Assembly (NCBI RefSeq): GCF_000387765.1
Contig: NZ_ARZA01000236.1
Coordinates: forward strand, 1 to 63,530
Direction: 5' to 3'
Length of the DNA: 63,530 bases
Source: Caldisalinibacter kiritimatiensis
Lineage (GTDB): Bacteria > Bacillota > Clostridia > Tissierellales > Caldisalinibacteraceae
Shown one piece after another: positions 45,323 to 54,314 of this stretch (the stretch's first letter is position 1; each line of letters begins with the position of its first letter). The position numbers and the translations under genes are program-made. The notes below the pieces were generated by a model. It had not been told where the DNA came from and searched no databases. It was given only the letters and a program-made list of their open reading frames with translations.

Positions 45323-46399
45323 TTATATCGTCCCCCTCATGTATTCGTCTATATCTAGTCTTAACTGAATTGGCTCGTTAGGATATACAAAATTTGATAC
45401 TGTAAGTCCTAACAGCCTAACTTTTTTCTTTATATTAAACTTATTATCTAAGATATAATGTGCAGTATCCCTTATTATGGTTAATTTATCTGTCGGCTGT
45501 TTAAGTGTTAAACTTCTTGTTTCAACAGTAAAATCTTCATATTTTATTTTAACAGTAACTGTTTTTATTAGATAATGAGATTTTTTTATTCTCTTTGTTA
45601 TATCTAAGGCATATTGATTTACTGCTTTCCGTAGTATATTAATATCTGATACATCTTTTGAAAATGTATTTTCTTCTCCTATAGATTGGCTCTTAACCCT
45701 CCACTCTACAGGCCTATTGTCAATGCCTTTAGAAAACTCAATCAATTCTATACCTTTCTTACCAAACTTCTCAATCAAAATATTTTTATCATAATTCTTT
45801 AAATCTTTGATTTTATATATACCTAGTTTATTTAGCTGCTCTTCTGTTTTTGGTCCCACACCCCAAAGCTTTCTAACTGGCAAAGGGTCTAAAATCTTCT
45901 CTACATCGTTTTTATTAATAACTGTAAAACCATCAGGTTTTTCCATATCTGAAGCTAATTTTGCCAGAAACTTATTATTTGATATACCAACAGATGCAGT
46001 TAATCTTAGTTTTTGCTTAATTTCTTTCTTTATTTCTTTTGCTACTATTATAGGATTTGAACCTGTAACATCTATAAAGGCTTCATCTAGTGAAATTGGT
46101 TCGATTTTGTCACTAAATTTCCTAAAAATTTTGTGTAGCTTCTTTGAAACTCTCTTATATTTTTCCTTATTTACTGGTACTATAATTAATTCAGGGCATA
46201 ATATTTTCGCTTTCTTACATGACATTGCAGACTTTACTCCATATTTCCTTGCTTCATATGATGCCGTAGACACAACCCCTCTTGAATTAGGATTTCCTCC
46301 TACAGCTATAGGCTTATTCCTTAACTTTGGATTATCTCTTTGTTCTATTGATGCATAAAAGGCATCCATATCTACATGTATTATTGCTTTATTAGCCAT
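45323..46399 (-). CDS. dinB: DNA polymerase IV (Y family)
   Basis: Error-prone translesion polymerase. Catalytic Asp10 is in HVDMDAFYAS; the second site SLDEAFIDVT supplies Asp/Glu. The helix-hairpin-helix region LWGVGPKTEEQL and the little-finger domain follow. The 358-aa length is normal. There is no obvious LexA box just upstream, and no C-terminal beta-clamp motif of the usual QxxLF form stands out. Confidence 0.96.
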   Translation of the reverse strand: MANKAIIHVDMDAFYASIEQRDNPKLRNKPIAVGGNPNSRGVVSTASYEARKYGVKSAMSCKKAKILCPELIIVPVNKEKYKRVSKKLHKIFRKFSDKIEPISLDEAFIDVTGSNPIIVAKEIKKEIKQKLRLTASVGISNNKFLAKLASDMEKPDGFTVINKNDVEKILDPLPVRKLWGVGPKTEEQLNKLGIYKIKDLKNYDKNILIEKFGKKGIELIEFSKGIDNRPVEWRVKSQSIGEENTFSKDVSDINILRKAVNQYALDITKRIKKSHYLIKTVTVKIKYEDFTVETRSLTLKQPTDKLTIIRDTAHYILDNKFNIKKKVRLLGLTVSNFVYPNEPIQLRLDIDEYMRGTI

Positions 46400-46482
46400 A
46401 AAATCACACCCTATTATATATATTAATTATAACATAAAATGAAGTACTAATCACTGTAACCATTTTCTATATAAACAACAAA

Positions 46483-46504
46483 AGCGACGATAAACGTCGC
46501 TAAA
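46483..46504 (-). terminator. Terminator left behind by the GGDEF relic
   Basis: agcgacg (46483-46489) pairs with cgtcgct (46495-46501). It is placed 12 bases after the relic's stop codon on the minus strand. Confidence 0.7.
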
Positions 46505-46515
46505 AAGCTCTATAA

Positions 46516-46715
46516 TTAGTTCATATACATACAAATTCTGTTTCTACCTTGTTGTTTTGCTCCAGAATACATAGCTCTATCTGCATAAGATAAGAGTCTA
46601 CTAGGTGAATTTCTTTTTATCTACTGTACCACTTCTCTAAGAACTTTATCACCTTCTTAATGTACATAAGTATCATTAATTAGTTTAAAGTGAGAAAACT
46701 TTTACATATTAAACT
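46516..46715 (-). pseudogene. Relic of a diguanylate cyclase (GGDEF) gene
   Basis: Read on the minus strand, one frame gives HFKLINDTYVH, stop, EGDKVLREVVQ, stop, IKRN, then YADRAMYSGAKQQGRNRI and a final stop. These are the start (D-HFK-NDTYGH-x-GD-VL) and the very end (YADxAMYxAKxxGRN) of a GGDEF domain, joined with about 60 residues missing, including the GGDEF signature itself. Two in-frame stops confirm decay. It retains a terminator. No upstream part of the gene remains. Confidence 0.85.
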
Positions 46716-46718
46716 AAG

Positions 46719-46871
46719 TTAAAGGATACTTTGTAATGAATCACTTAACTTTGGTATTTGATTATTATCATTTTTTCTCATAGTTTTCACAGTAGAACTA
46801 TCTATGAATACAGTCATAAGCCCAAGAACTAAAACTAGTGCTAGAACTAACCAAAACATACCCTTTTTCAT
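46719..46871 (-). CDS. 50-aa single-pass membrane peptide
   Basis: AAGGAGGTG stands seven bases before an ATG opening a 50-codon frame. The peptide starts MKKGMFWLVL and has one TM (about residues 5-24, rich in Leu/Val). Its polar tail ends KLSDSLQSIL. It could be a small membrane protein or the signal-anchor remnant of a longer gene, because it directly abuts the GGDEF relic, which may be the rest of an old membrane-anchored cyclase. The near-perfect ribosome site favours continued translation. Confidence 0.55.
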   Translation of the reverse strand: MKKGMFWLVLALVLVLGLMTVFIDSSTVKTMRKNDNNQIPKLSDSLQSIL

Positions 46872-46969
46872 TATAAGCACCTCCTTGGATTAAGCAGCTT
46901 ATTTTTAAATACTTCTTATATATAAACTCTTACTAATTGTTTATAATGAAAACTAATATACTTTATTTT

Positions 46970-47104
46970 TCATATAAAGTTTATGTTATTACTCATTTTT
47001 TTATACAAAAACAACTTCCTCTTCTTCAATTCATTTGTTAATGGCTCCTATAAGTAAATTATTTATGTTTTATTGTATGCTATTTCACTCACCAATTCTT
47101 TCAT
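46970..47104 (-). pseudogene. Possible relic of a small Spo0E-like gene
   Basis: On the minus strand an ATG opens MKELVSEIAYNKT, then stop. A shifted frame continues INNLLIGAINK, stop, IEEEEVVFV, and the first frame resumes YKKMSNNINFI. Joined, the pieces recall Spo0E-type aspartyl phosphatases (E-V-V, then an L-D-x-x-I-like helix), but the key S-Q-x-x-x-D is not preserved. Identity is weak; the broken-frame pattern is clearer than the family. Confidence 0.22.
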
Positions 47105-47120
47105 CACTTTTTACGCAATA

Positions 47121-47145
47121 AAAAAACTGCCCTTTACGGACAGTT
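47121..47145 (-). terminator. Terminator after tRNA-Leu(GAG)
   Basis: aactg (47125-47129) pairs with cagtt (47141-47145), plus an inner CC/GG; seven T follow on the minus strand. It is 19 bases beyond the tRNA 3' end. Confidence 0.75.
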
Positions 47146-47163
47146 AATTTGTAATATTATGTA

Positions 47164-47249
47164 TGGTGCCGTGGGCGGGACTCGAACCCGCACGGGACTA
47201 ACCCATAGCGCCCTCAACACTACGTGTCTGCCAATTCCACCACCACGGC
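47164..47249 (-). tRNA. tRNA-Leu (anticodon GAG)
   Basis: An 86-base class II tRNA including an encoded CCA. The acceptor arms are GCCGUGG and CCACGGC. The D-arm has GGAAUUGGCAGAC. The anticodon stem UAGUG/CGCUA carries loop UUGAGGG, so anticodon GAG reads CUU/CUC. A long variable arm and GGUUCGAGUCCC T-arm are present. Confidence 0.97.
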
Positions 47250-47302
47250 AATTTTGGTCGCCCAAATAGTATAACGCTTTTTATTTATTATGTCAAGCAG
47301 CT

Positions 47303-49081
47303 TTATTGCTTATCTTCATTGTTATCTTTTTTGTTATCTTCTTGATATATTTCAGGAATAAACCATTCTTCTATGTTATAGTAAATATTAAATGACTTAG
47401 GTTGTATTTCTCCGTGAATTTTATCATTTACAAGAATTGCCGATTCTTGAAAAAACAAACTTATATAAGGTAAATCTTCTAATAAAATTGATTGAATCTC
47501 TTTATATACTGACTTTTTCTCATTTCGTGAAGGTGCTTTAAAAGCTTCGATTAATTTTTTATCCATCAGCTCATTATTATATTTAATAAAATTTGTTCCA
47601 TATTCAATTTGAGATGAATGAAAAGCAAAAGATAAATCAGGAATATAAGATAGATTCCACCCAGTTAATACTATATCAAAATCTCCATTAGCTATTTTGG
47701 TTTGTACATTTTCCCATTGAGTATTAATCATATCTTGAGTTAAATTTTCTTTATTACTAGAATCATAATCTTTGATAACTTTAATTCCAACCTCAGTTAA
47801 ATTATCAGCAATCATATCTGCTGTTGCTTTTCTTAATCTATTGTAAGAATTAGTTAATAAGTTTAAAGTTAGTTCTTTTCCATTTACATCTTCATATATA
47901 CCATCTTCATCTATATCAGACCATCCTGCTTCCTCTAATATATCTCTAGCTTTATTAACATTGAAATCAAATTTATTTAAGTTTTCATCAACAAGCCATG
48001 AAAAAGGAGGTATAGGTAAATCTGTCTTAATAGCATGGTCTAAATATACTTTATCTATAATCTCGTCTTTATCTGTTCCATAGGCAATCACTTCTCTTAA
48101 TACTTTACCTTTTTCACCAGTAAATATCTCCTTACTAAAATTAAATCCTAAAAATTCGTATCTTTGAGTAGGATACTCAAAAACTTTCACTTTATTATTT
48201 TGTGCATATTTCTCCCAATCTACACCTACTGATACTGCTAAATCTATCTCTCCTGCTTTAAGAGCCGTTAAAGCCAATCTATCATCTGCTAAAACTTTAC
48301 CTATAATTCTACTTATATACGGTTTTCCTTTCCACCAATTTTCATTTACTACTAAAGTAACTGATTTTAACTTGTTATATGTTTCAAATTTATAAGGGCC
48401 TGTTCCTACAGGCTTAAAATTATCTAATTCAAGAGCACTTTCATAAGCTTCTTTTATATTTATTCCATCTTCTACAAACTGATGTCTCGGCAATATAGGT
48501 AAAACAAGACTCTCTAATGCATTACTATAACTTCTATCAAATATAATTTTTAAATTATATTCATCTATGATTTCAACATTCAAAATATGTTCTAAGTCAC
48601 CAGGCTTTCCTGGTTTAAATATACTAGACATCATTTCTCTATAAACAGAATTTTGGGCTCCATACTTTATAGTATCTAAAGTGAACTTTACATCTTCTGC
48701 TGTAAATTTTTCTCCATCATGCCATGATACATCTTGTCTAAGTTTTATATTAATAACCTGTCCTTCATCTTCTATACTGTAATTCTCTGCTAATACGTTC
48801 TTTATATTAAGATTTTGGTCAAATTCAAATAATCCTTCATATATTAATTTATAAAAGTAATATAAACTCTTATCTTTGTTCATTAGTGGATTAAAAGTCT
48901 TTACATAAGATATAGGTACTACCAACTCTCCTCCATAGCTAGGCTCGTACTCTACAACTTCATTTTGTTCTTTTTCTTTCTTTGTGCCGTTATTGTTTTG
49001 TATGTCTTCAACAGTACAACTAACCAACGTCATAATTAGCAGCAAAGACAATATAACAGTAGATATCTTTTTTAATCTCAA
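47303..49081 (-). CDS. Extracellular solute-binding lipoprotein, family 5 (peptide type)
   Basis: Lipoprotein (lipobox LVSC, Cys22) of the DppA/OppA class, 592 residues. The family signature appears as YNLKIIFDRSYSNALE with VGTGPYKFETYNK. It would deliver oligopeptides or similar ligands to an ABC importer, but no permease or ATPase genes are adjacent, so it must work with components encoded elsewhere. It lies 19 bases behind the nicotinate phosphoribosyltransferase gene. Confidence 0.93.
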   Translation of the reverse strand: MRLKKISTVILSLLLIMTLVSCTVEDIQNNNGTKKEKEQNEVVEYEPSYGGELVVPISYVKTFNPLMNKDKSLYYFYKLIYEGLFEFDQNLNIKNVLAENYSIEDEGQVINIKLRQDVSWHDGEKFTAEDVKFTLDTIKYGAQNSVYREMMSSIFKPGKPGDLEHILNVEIIDEYNLKIIFDRSYSNALESLVLPILPRHQFVEDGINIKEAYESALELDNFKPVGTGPYKFETYNKLKSVTLVVNENWWKGKPYISRIIGKVLADDRLALTALKAGEIDLAVSVGVDWEKYAQNNKVKVFEYPTQRYEFLGFNFSKEIFTGEKGKVLREVIAYGTDKDEIIDKVYLDHAIKTDLPIPPFSWLVDENLNKFDFNVNKARDILEEAGWSDIDEDGIYEDVNGKELTLNLLTNSYNRLRKATADMIADNLTEVGIKVIKDYDSSNKENLTQDMINTQWENVQTKIANGDFDIVLTGWNLSYIPDLSFAFHSSQIEYGTNFIKYNNELMDKKLIEAFKAPSRNEKKSVYKEIQSILLEDLPYISLFFQESAILVNDKIHGEIQPKSFNIYYNIEEWFIPEIYQEDNKKDNNEDKQ

Positions 49082-49100
49082 CTTTATTCCTCCTTGACTA

Positions 49101-50147
49101 TTACAACATCTTAACTAATTTATCATTTTCTACAATACCTGGTATCCTTCCTCTTTTTGCAACTGGTTTACCATCTACTTCTTTTATATCCATAGTCATA
49201 TCAATTGCGGGAGCTCCTGATATGTAACTTCCCACACCAAATGCATCTACTCCTACTTCTGATAAAATTTTTATTTTTTCTGGTTTTAATCCACCTGATA
49301 CAAAAATCTTAACCCATGTATATCCATTTAAATCTAATCTCGCTCGTAATTCTTTAACTAGTTCTGGAGTTACTCCTCCTCTTTCACTTGGAGTATCTAA
49401 TCTAATACCATATAAGTTTCTACCTAGCTCTTCTGCAAGTCTTAAAGATTCCTCAATTTCATCTTTAAATGTGTCAACTAAAACAATTCTTTTATGATCT
49501 TCTGGCATTATTTCGTTATATACTTTAGCTACCTCTAATGTATCTCCAGCAACTAAAAATGAAGCATGTGGTAATGTACCTGTTGGTTCTTCACCTAATA
49601 ACTTAGCTGTTAAAATATTGCTAACACTACTAGCACCGCCTAATCTTGCAGCCCTTTCCATAACTGGAGCTACTGAAGGGTGTAGATGCCTTGTACCAAA
49701 GCATACAAAAGGTTTATCTCCACAAGCCTCTTTCACTTCACTTGCTGCTGTAGCCCAACCACAAGGACTTGCTAAACACCCTAATATCACTGACTCGTAT
49801 ATTGCAAACTCTTTGTATGGTCCTTTTATTCTAACTAAAGTTTCCTTAGGTTCAAACTCAGTCCCTTCTTCTAATGCCCACATTTCAATATTTTTATCCT
49901 TTAATATGTTTTTCACTTCCTCAATACCTGCAAATATACCTTTCTTTCTTGCAAATATTTCTGCAGTAACTTCTCTGTCTGCAACTCCCATATGATTTAA
50001 TATATCTAATGTTCTTAAGAAATATATATCAGTAGTCGCTCCACTTAAAATGTCATCATGATTTGCTGAAAAAAGTTTTCTTTTTTCTCTATCTATTTTA
50101 TATTCTTCAACGTCTTTTAGACTTTTTAAAGCTTTATTATTTTCCAT
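49101..50147 (-). CDS. pncB: Nicotinate phosphoribosyltransferase
   Basis: Makes nicotinate mononucleotide from nicotinate and PRPP in the NAD salvage pathway, feeding NadD. It is a 348-residue short form of the family. Conserved features are GATTDIYFLRTLDIL, the catalytic-region FGTRHLHPSVAP and the phosphate-binding FVSGGLKPEKI with GVGSYI. GGAGAGG sets the ATG at 50147; a longer frame upstream has no ribosome site. It might alternatively be a nicotinate-like enzyme of the quinolinate family, but the RHxHP block favours NAPRTase. Confidence 0.9.
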   Translation of the reverse strand: MENNKALKSLKDVEEYKIDREKRKLFSANHDDILSGATTDIYFLRTLDILNHMGVADREVTAEIFARKKGIFAGIEEVKNILKDKNIEMWALEEGTEFEPKETLVRIKGPYKEFAIYESVILGCLASPCGWATAASEVKEACGDKPFVCFGTRHLHPSVAPVMERAARLGGASSVSNILTAKLLGEEPTGTLPHASFLVAGDTLEVAKVYNEIMPEDHKRIVLVDTFKDEIEESLRLAEELGRNLYGIRLDTPSERGGVTPELVKELRARLDLNGYTWVKIFVSGGLKPEKIKILSEVGVDAFGVGSYISGAPAIDMTMDIKEVDGKPVAKRGRIPGIVENDKLVKML

Positions 50148-50265
50148 TTCTATCATCCTCTCCATTTTTTCAGTTGTATTTTTTGTCTGTATTTGTTGTA
50201 AAATATCACTTAACACTATTTAATTATAACAGATTTCTCTAATTTTTTATAAAAACTTATTATTG

Positions 50266-50841
50266 TTACATTTCATTGTTATAAAGTATTTTATATATTT
50301 TATAATTTTTCAATACCTTATCTACATACTGGTCTGTTTCTTTAAATGGAATATAATCTAATGTTATTCCGTCACTACTGTATTTTTCATTCGCTAACCA
50401 TTTTGTTACATTACCACTTCCACCGTTATAAGCTGCTATTACAATAGGCAAATTATTATCAAATTGCTCATTTAATTTACTTATGTACCAACAACCTAAT
50501 TTTATATTAATTTCAGGCTCAAAAAGCATATCATCAGTATAATCTTCAATTCCTACTTGTTCAGCTCCCCATCTACCGGTTTGTCTTGATATTTGCATCA
50601 ATCCTCTAGCTCCTTTATGTGATTGAGCATATGTATCGAATTTACTTTCAACTCTTATTATAGATGCAACCAATAGTGGGTCTATATCGTATTCATTAGA
50701 ATACTTAACAATATATTTTCTATATTTTAATGGATATATTTTTTTGCCAATCCACTTTAAATTTACAATACCTAAACATATTATAATAATTATAAAGAAG
50801 AACAACAACAATCTTCTATACTTAATAGTAATAATATGCAT
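50266..50841 (-). CDS. Membrane-anchored lytic transglycosylase (SLT family)
   Basis: Cleaves the MurNAc-GlcNAc bond of peptidoglycan non-hydrolytically. An N-terminal TM (about 10-27) anchors it outside. Catalytic Glu65 is in RVESKFD, followed by KGARGLMQI and IVIAAYNGGSGNV. GGAGGG precedes the ATG at 50841. It follows coaE by 19 bases, an order common in clostridia (polA-coaE-slt). Confidence 0.94.
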   Translation of the reverse strand: MHIITIKYRRLLLFFFIIIIICLGIVNLKWIGKKIYPLKYRKYIVKYSNEYDIDPLLVASIIRVESKFDTYAQSHKGARGLMQISRQTGRWGAEQVGIEDYTDDMLFEPEINIKLGCWYISKLNEQFDNNLPIVIAAYNGGSGNVTKWLANEKYSSDGITLDYIPFKETDQYVDKVLKNYKIYKILYNNEM

Positions 50842-50860
50842 CTGTTCCCTCCACTTCAAT

Positions 50861-51484
50861 TTACTTTAAACCCACTATCAAAGCATCTATTTTATCCTTC
50901 AGTTCTTCTATTCCTCCTGTATTATCTATTACTACATCTGCATATTTTTTCTTTTTTTCTATAGGCATCTGAGCTCTAATTCTTCTAAAAGCACTTTCTT
51001 TATCTAAGTTGTCCCTTTTCATCAGTCTTTCTAATTGCGTTTCCTCATCTGTATAAACCAACCAAATCTCATCTATATGTAATCCAAATTCCTTTAATTT
51101 ATCCATCTCTTCTATTAGTAATGGTATATCCAAAAAAATTATATTATACTCTTTTGAATGCATTTCGATTTGGCTTTTTATCTCTTCTACTACTTTTGAG
51201 TGAACTATTTTATTTAATAATAATCTACTCTCTTTATCATTAAATACTATTTCTCCAAGCCTTTCACGATTTATAGTCATATCTTGATTTAATATTTTTT
51301 CACCAAAAGAATTTACTATCTCACGATATGCTGTTTTGCCAACTCTTACAACTTCTCTAGCTATGATATCTGCATCTATTACTGGATATCCTTCTTTAAT
51401 TAATATTCTTGATACAGTACTCTTACCGGTAGATATCCCCCCAGTGATACCTATTATCCTTACTTGTTTTTTACTTTGTATCAT
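50861..51484 (-). CDS. coaE: Dephospho-CoA kinase
   Basis: Last step of CoA synthesis: phosphorylates dephospho-CoA. P-loop GITGGISTGKST is at residues 12-23; DADIIAREVV and RLMKRDNLD are family motifs. The 207-aa length is normal. The start overlaps the polA end by 14 bases, so it is coupled to it. Confidence 0.97.
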   Translation of the reverse strand: MIQSKKQVRIIGITGGISTGKSTVSRILIKEGYPVIDADIIAREVVRVGKTAYREIVNSFGEKILNQDMTINRERLGEIVFNDKESRLLLNKIVHSKVVEEIKSQIEMHSKEYNIIFLDIPLLIEEMDKLKEFGLHIDEIWLVYTDEETQLERLMKRDNLDKESAFRRIRAQMPIEKKKKYADVVIDNTGGIEELKDKIDALIVGLK

Positions 51485-54140
51485 ACCAGCTATCCCCCGT
51501 ATTCATATCAGCTTTTAAAGGAACACTTAGCTCAACTGCGTCTTCCATAAGACTCTTCAATAATGATTTAACTTCTTCTAACTCATCTTTATGAGCTTCT
51601 ATTATCAATTCGTCATGTACTTGAAGTATTAATTTAGACTCCATGTTTCTTGTTTTTAATTCTTTATAAACATTCACCATAGCTATTTTAATTATGTCCG
51701 CTGCACTTCCCTGTATAGGCGTGTTCATAGCCATTCTTTCGCCAAAGGACCTAACATTATAATTTCTTGATTTTAGCTCAGGTAAATATCTCCTTCTATT
51801 TAATATTGTTTCTACATATCCTTTCTCTTTTCCGCACTTTATTACATTACTCATATACTCTTTTACTTTTTTGTAATTAGATAAGTAGTTTTCAATATAC
51901 TGCTTAGCTTCCTTTCTACTTATTTTCAAATCTCTGCTTAGACCATAATCACTTATACCATACATTATACCAAAATTAACAGCCTTTGCTCTACTCCTCA
52001 TAATACTAGTAACTTCTTCTTTAGGTACGCCAAAGACCTCTGAAGCTGTCTTTGTATGTATATCCTCATCAGTAAAAAATGCTTCTTTTAACTTTTCATC
52101 ATCAGAAATATGAGCTAATACTCTTAGTTCAATTTGAGAATAGTCCGCATCAACTAATTTATATTCTTCACTTTGAGGTACAAATACTTTTCTTATTTTC
52201 CTACCCTCTTCTGTTTTTATTGGTATGTTTTGTAGATTAGGTTCAGTACTACTAATTCTTCCAGTTGTAGTTATTGTTTGATTAAAGCTTGAATGTACCT
52301 TCCCCGTATTTCCATCTATTACTGACATTAAACCATCTACATAAGTAGATTTAAGCTTAGTTATCTGTCTATATTCAAGTATTTTTTCAATAATATCATG
52401 TTCACCACTTAATTTTTCTAAAACTTCTGCACTAGTTGAATAACCTGTTTTTGTTTTCTTAATAACTGGTAGCTCGAGCTTTTCAAATAATATTTTTCCT
52501 AACTGCTTTGGAGAGTTTATATTAAATTCTTCTCCTGCTAAATCATATATACTTTTCGTAAGCCCTTCTATTTTTTTATCAAATTCTTCCCCTAGCTCAT
52601 TTAGCTTATCTACATCAACTTTAAATCCTTCATACTCCATACTTGCTAATACCTCTATAAGAGGGATTTCTACTTCATTATAAAGTTTATACATATTCTG
52701 TACTTCTATCTTTTCTATTATTGGCTGTTCTATGTTATATATAACATTTAACTGATTAGATAGAAATTCAACTCTTTCTTCTAGCTGTAACTCTTTAAAT
52801 GCCTTTTTCTTTCTACCTTTTCCTAATATCTCCTCTTCATTTTTAATATCTATTGTTAAATATTCATAAGCTAAATTTTTTAAACTATATTTATTTTGTG
52901 ATGGAGCTATTAAATATTGTCCTATCATACTGTCAAAGTAAATACCTTGCATATGGATATTATGCTTTAAGAAAACTAATATATCTTTTTTTAGATTATG
53001 ACCTGATTTCTTAATGTCATTTGATTCTATTATTTCTTTAAATATGCGTAAAGTTTCTTCTAGATTTAACTGCTCAAAATCTATGTAATATGATTTATCC
53101 TCATCTATCTTTATACCTAAAGCTAATATATCATCTTTTAAAGGATATTCACCGTCAACTAAAAATTTCAATACTAGTCTTTTCTTCCTATCTACTTGCT
53201 TTATTATATCTTCAATTTTTTCTTTATTAACTACCACTTCTACATCTTGTTCTATTTTTTTACTAGTATCTGAATTACCCTTTACCTTTTTAAGTAAGCT
53301 ATTAAATTCTAATTCTTTATACATTTTTATTAAGGCATCATTATCAGGTACTTCTTTTTTAAGCTCATCTAATTCAATATCTAATGGTATATTTGTTATA
53401 ATTTTAGCTAATCTCTTACTCATAAGTGCTTGTTGCTGGTTTTCTATTAGTCTTTCTTTTAATTTCTTTCCACTTACTTCGCTTATATTTTCATATACAC
53501 CTTCTATAGAATCAAATTGCTTTAATAGCTTTATAGCTGTTTTTTCTCCTACTCCTGGAACTCCAGGGATATTGTCTGATTTATCTCCCATTAACCCCTT
53601 CATATCTACAAATTGTTCTGGTGTTATTTGATATCTATCTATTACCCCATCTTTATCATATTCAACTAAGTTCGTTATACCTTTTTTAGTAATTAATACT
53701 GTAGTATTATCACTTGCTAATTGAAGATAATCTTTGTCGCCAGTCACTATGATAACTTCTAGGTCGTGTTTTTCTCCAAATTTAGCTAAAGTACCCGCCA
53801 CATCATCGGCTTCATAATCATCTATCTCTAATCTAGTAACACCAAGTTTATCTAATACTTCCTTCAAAATAGGGAATTGACTTAATAATTCATCTGGAGT
53901 TTTTGCCCTACCTGCTTTATACTCTTCATACTCTTTATGTCTAAATGTAGGTTTTTTAGGGTCAAAAGCTACTCCTACATAATCAGGATTATATTTTTCT
54001 ATTAATTTATAATACATAGTTAAAAATCCATACACACCATTTGTATATACTCCATCTTTAGTCGTTAGAGGTGGTAAAGCAAAAAATGCTCTATAAAGTA
54101 AACTATTTCCGTCTAGTATCATTAACTTCTTTTTATCCAA
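51471..54140 (-). CDS. polA: DNA polymerase I
   Basis: Repair and Okazaki-fragment polymerase of 889 residues. The N-terminal 5' nuclease is intact (DDYEADDVAGTLA, GLMGDKSDNIPGVPGVGEKTA). The central 3'-5' exonuclease fold lacks the first DxE pair (the strand reads KFLVDGEYPL), so proofreading is probably absent. The polymerase motifs are VDADYSQIELRVLAHIS, RSRAKAVNFGIMYG and LQVHDELIIE. TTG at 54140 is at best spacing from AGGGG; another TTG three codons earlier overlaps that site. It is followed by coaE. Confidence 0.97.
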   Translation of the reverse strand: MDKKKLMILDGNSLLYRAFFALPPLTTKDGVYTNGVYGFLTMYYKLIEKYNPDYVGVAFDPKKPTFRHKEYEEYKAGRAKTPDELLSQFPILKEVLDKLGVTRLEIDDYEADDVAGTLAKFGEKHDLEVIIVTGDKDYLQLASDNTTVLITKKGITNLVEYDKDGVIDRYQITPEQFVDMKGLMGDKSDNIPGVPGVGEKTAIKLLKQFDSIEGVYENISEVSGKKLKERLIENQQQALMSKRLAKIITNIPLDIELDELKKEVPDNDALIKMYKELEFNSLLKKVKGNSDTSKKIEQDVEVVVNKEKIEDIIKQVDRKKRLVLKFLVDGEYPLKDDILALGIKIDEDKSYYIDFEQLNLEETLRIFKEIIESNDIKKSGHNLKKDILVFLKHNIHMQGIYFDSMIGQYLIAPSQNKYSLKNLAYEYLTIDIKNEEEILGKGRKKKAFKELQLEERVEFLSNQLNVIYNIEQPIIEKIEVQNMYKLYNEVEIPLIEVLASMEYEGFKVDVDKLNELGEEFDKKIEGLTKSIYDLAGEEFNINSPKQLGKILFEKLELPVIKKTKTGYSTSAEVLEKLSGEHDIIEKILEYRQITKLKSTYVDGLMSVIDGNTGKVHSSFNQTITTTGRISSTEPNLQNIPIKTEEGRKIRKVFVPQSEEYKLVDADYSQIELRVLAHISDDEKLKEAFFTDEDIHTKTASEVFGVPKEEVTSIMRSRAKAVNFGIMYGISDYGLSRDLKISRKEAKQYIENYLSNYKKVKEYMSNVIKCGKEKGYVETILNRRRYLPELKSRNYNVRSFGERMAMNTPIQGSAADIIKIAMVNVYKELKTRNMESKLILQVHDELIIEAHKDELEEVKSLLKSLMEDAVELSVPLKADMNTGDSWYDTK

Positions 54141-54283
54141 AATAAACAACCCCTTAGTTTATATTTAAAAATTCTTTATTTATTTATTTTTTGCTAGCAT
54201 TCTCACAACTAAACACTATGAAATTATTTTATACGTTATATCTACTATTTTAACCGAACAATTACTAATTTTAAAGTACATAT

Positions 54284-54314
54284 TAAAAAATCGACCACAA
54301 TGGCCGATTTTTAT
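54284..54314 (-). terminator. Terminator after the anti-sigma/DUF4349 gene
   Basis: aaaaatcg (54288-54295) pairs with cgattttt (54307-54314), with an inner CC/GG. It overlaps the stop of the DUF4349 gene on the minus strand. Confidence 0.8.

Noticed and set aside
46970-47104. Confident Spo0E call
   Set aside because: The key Ser-Gln-x-x-x-Asp motif is absent and three frames must be joined; kept only as a low-confidence relic.
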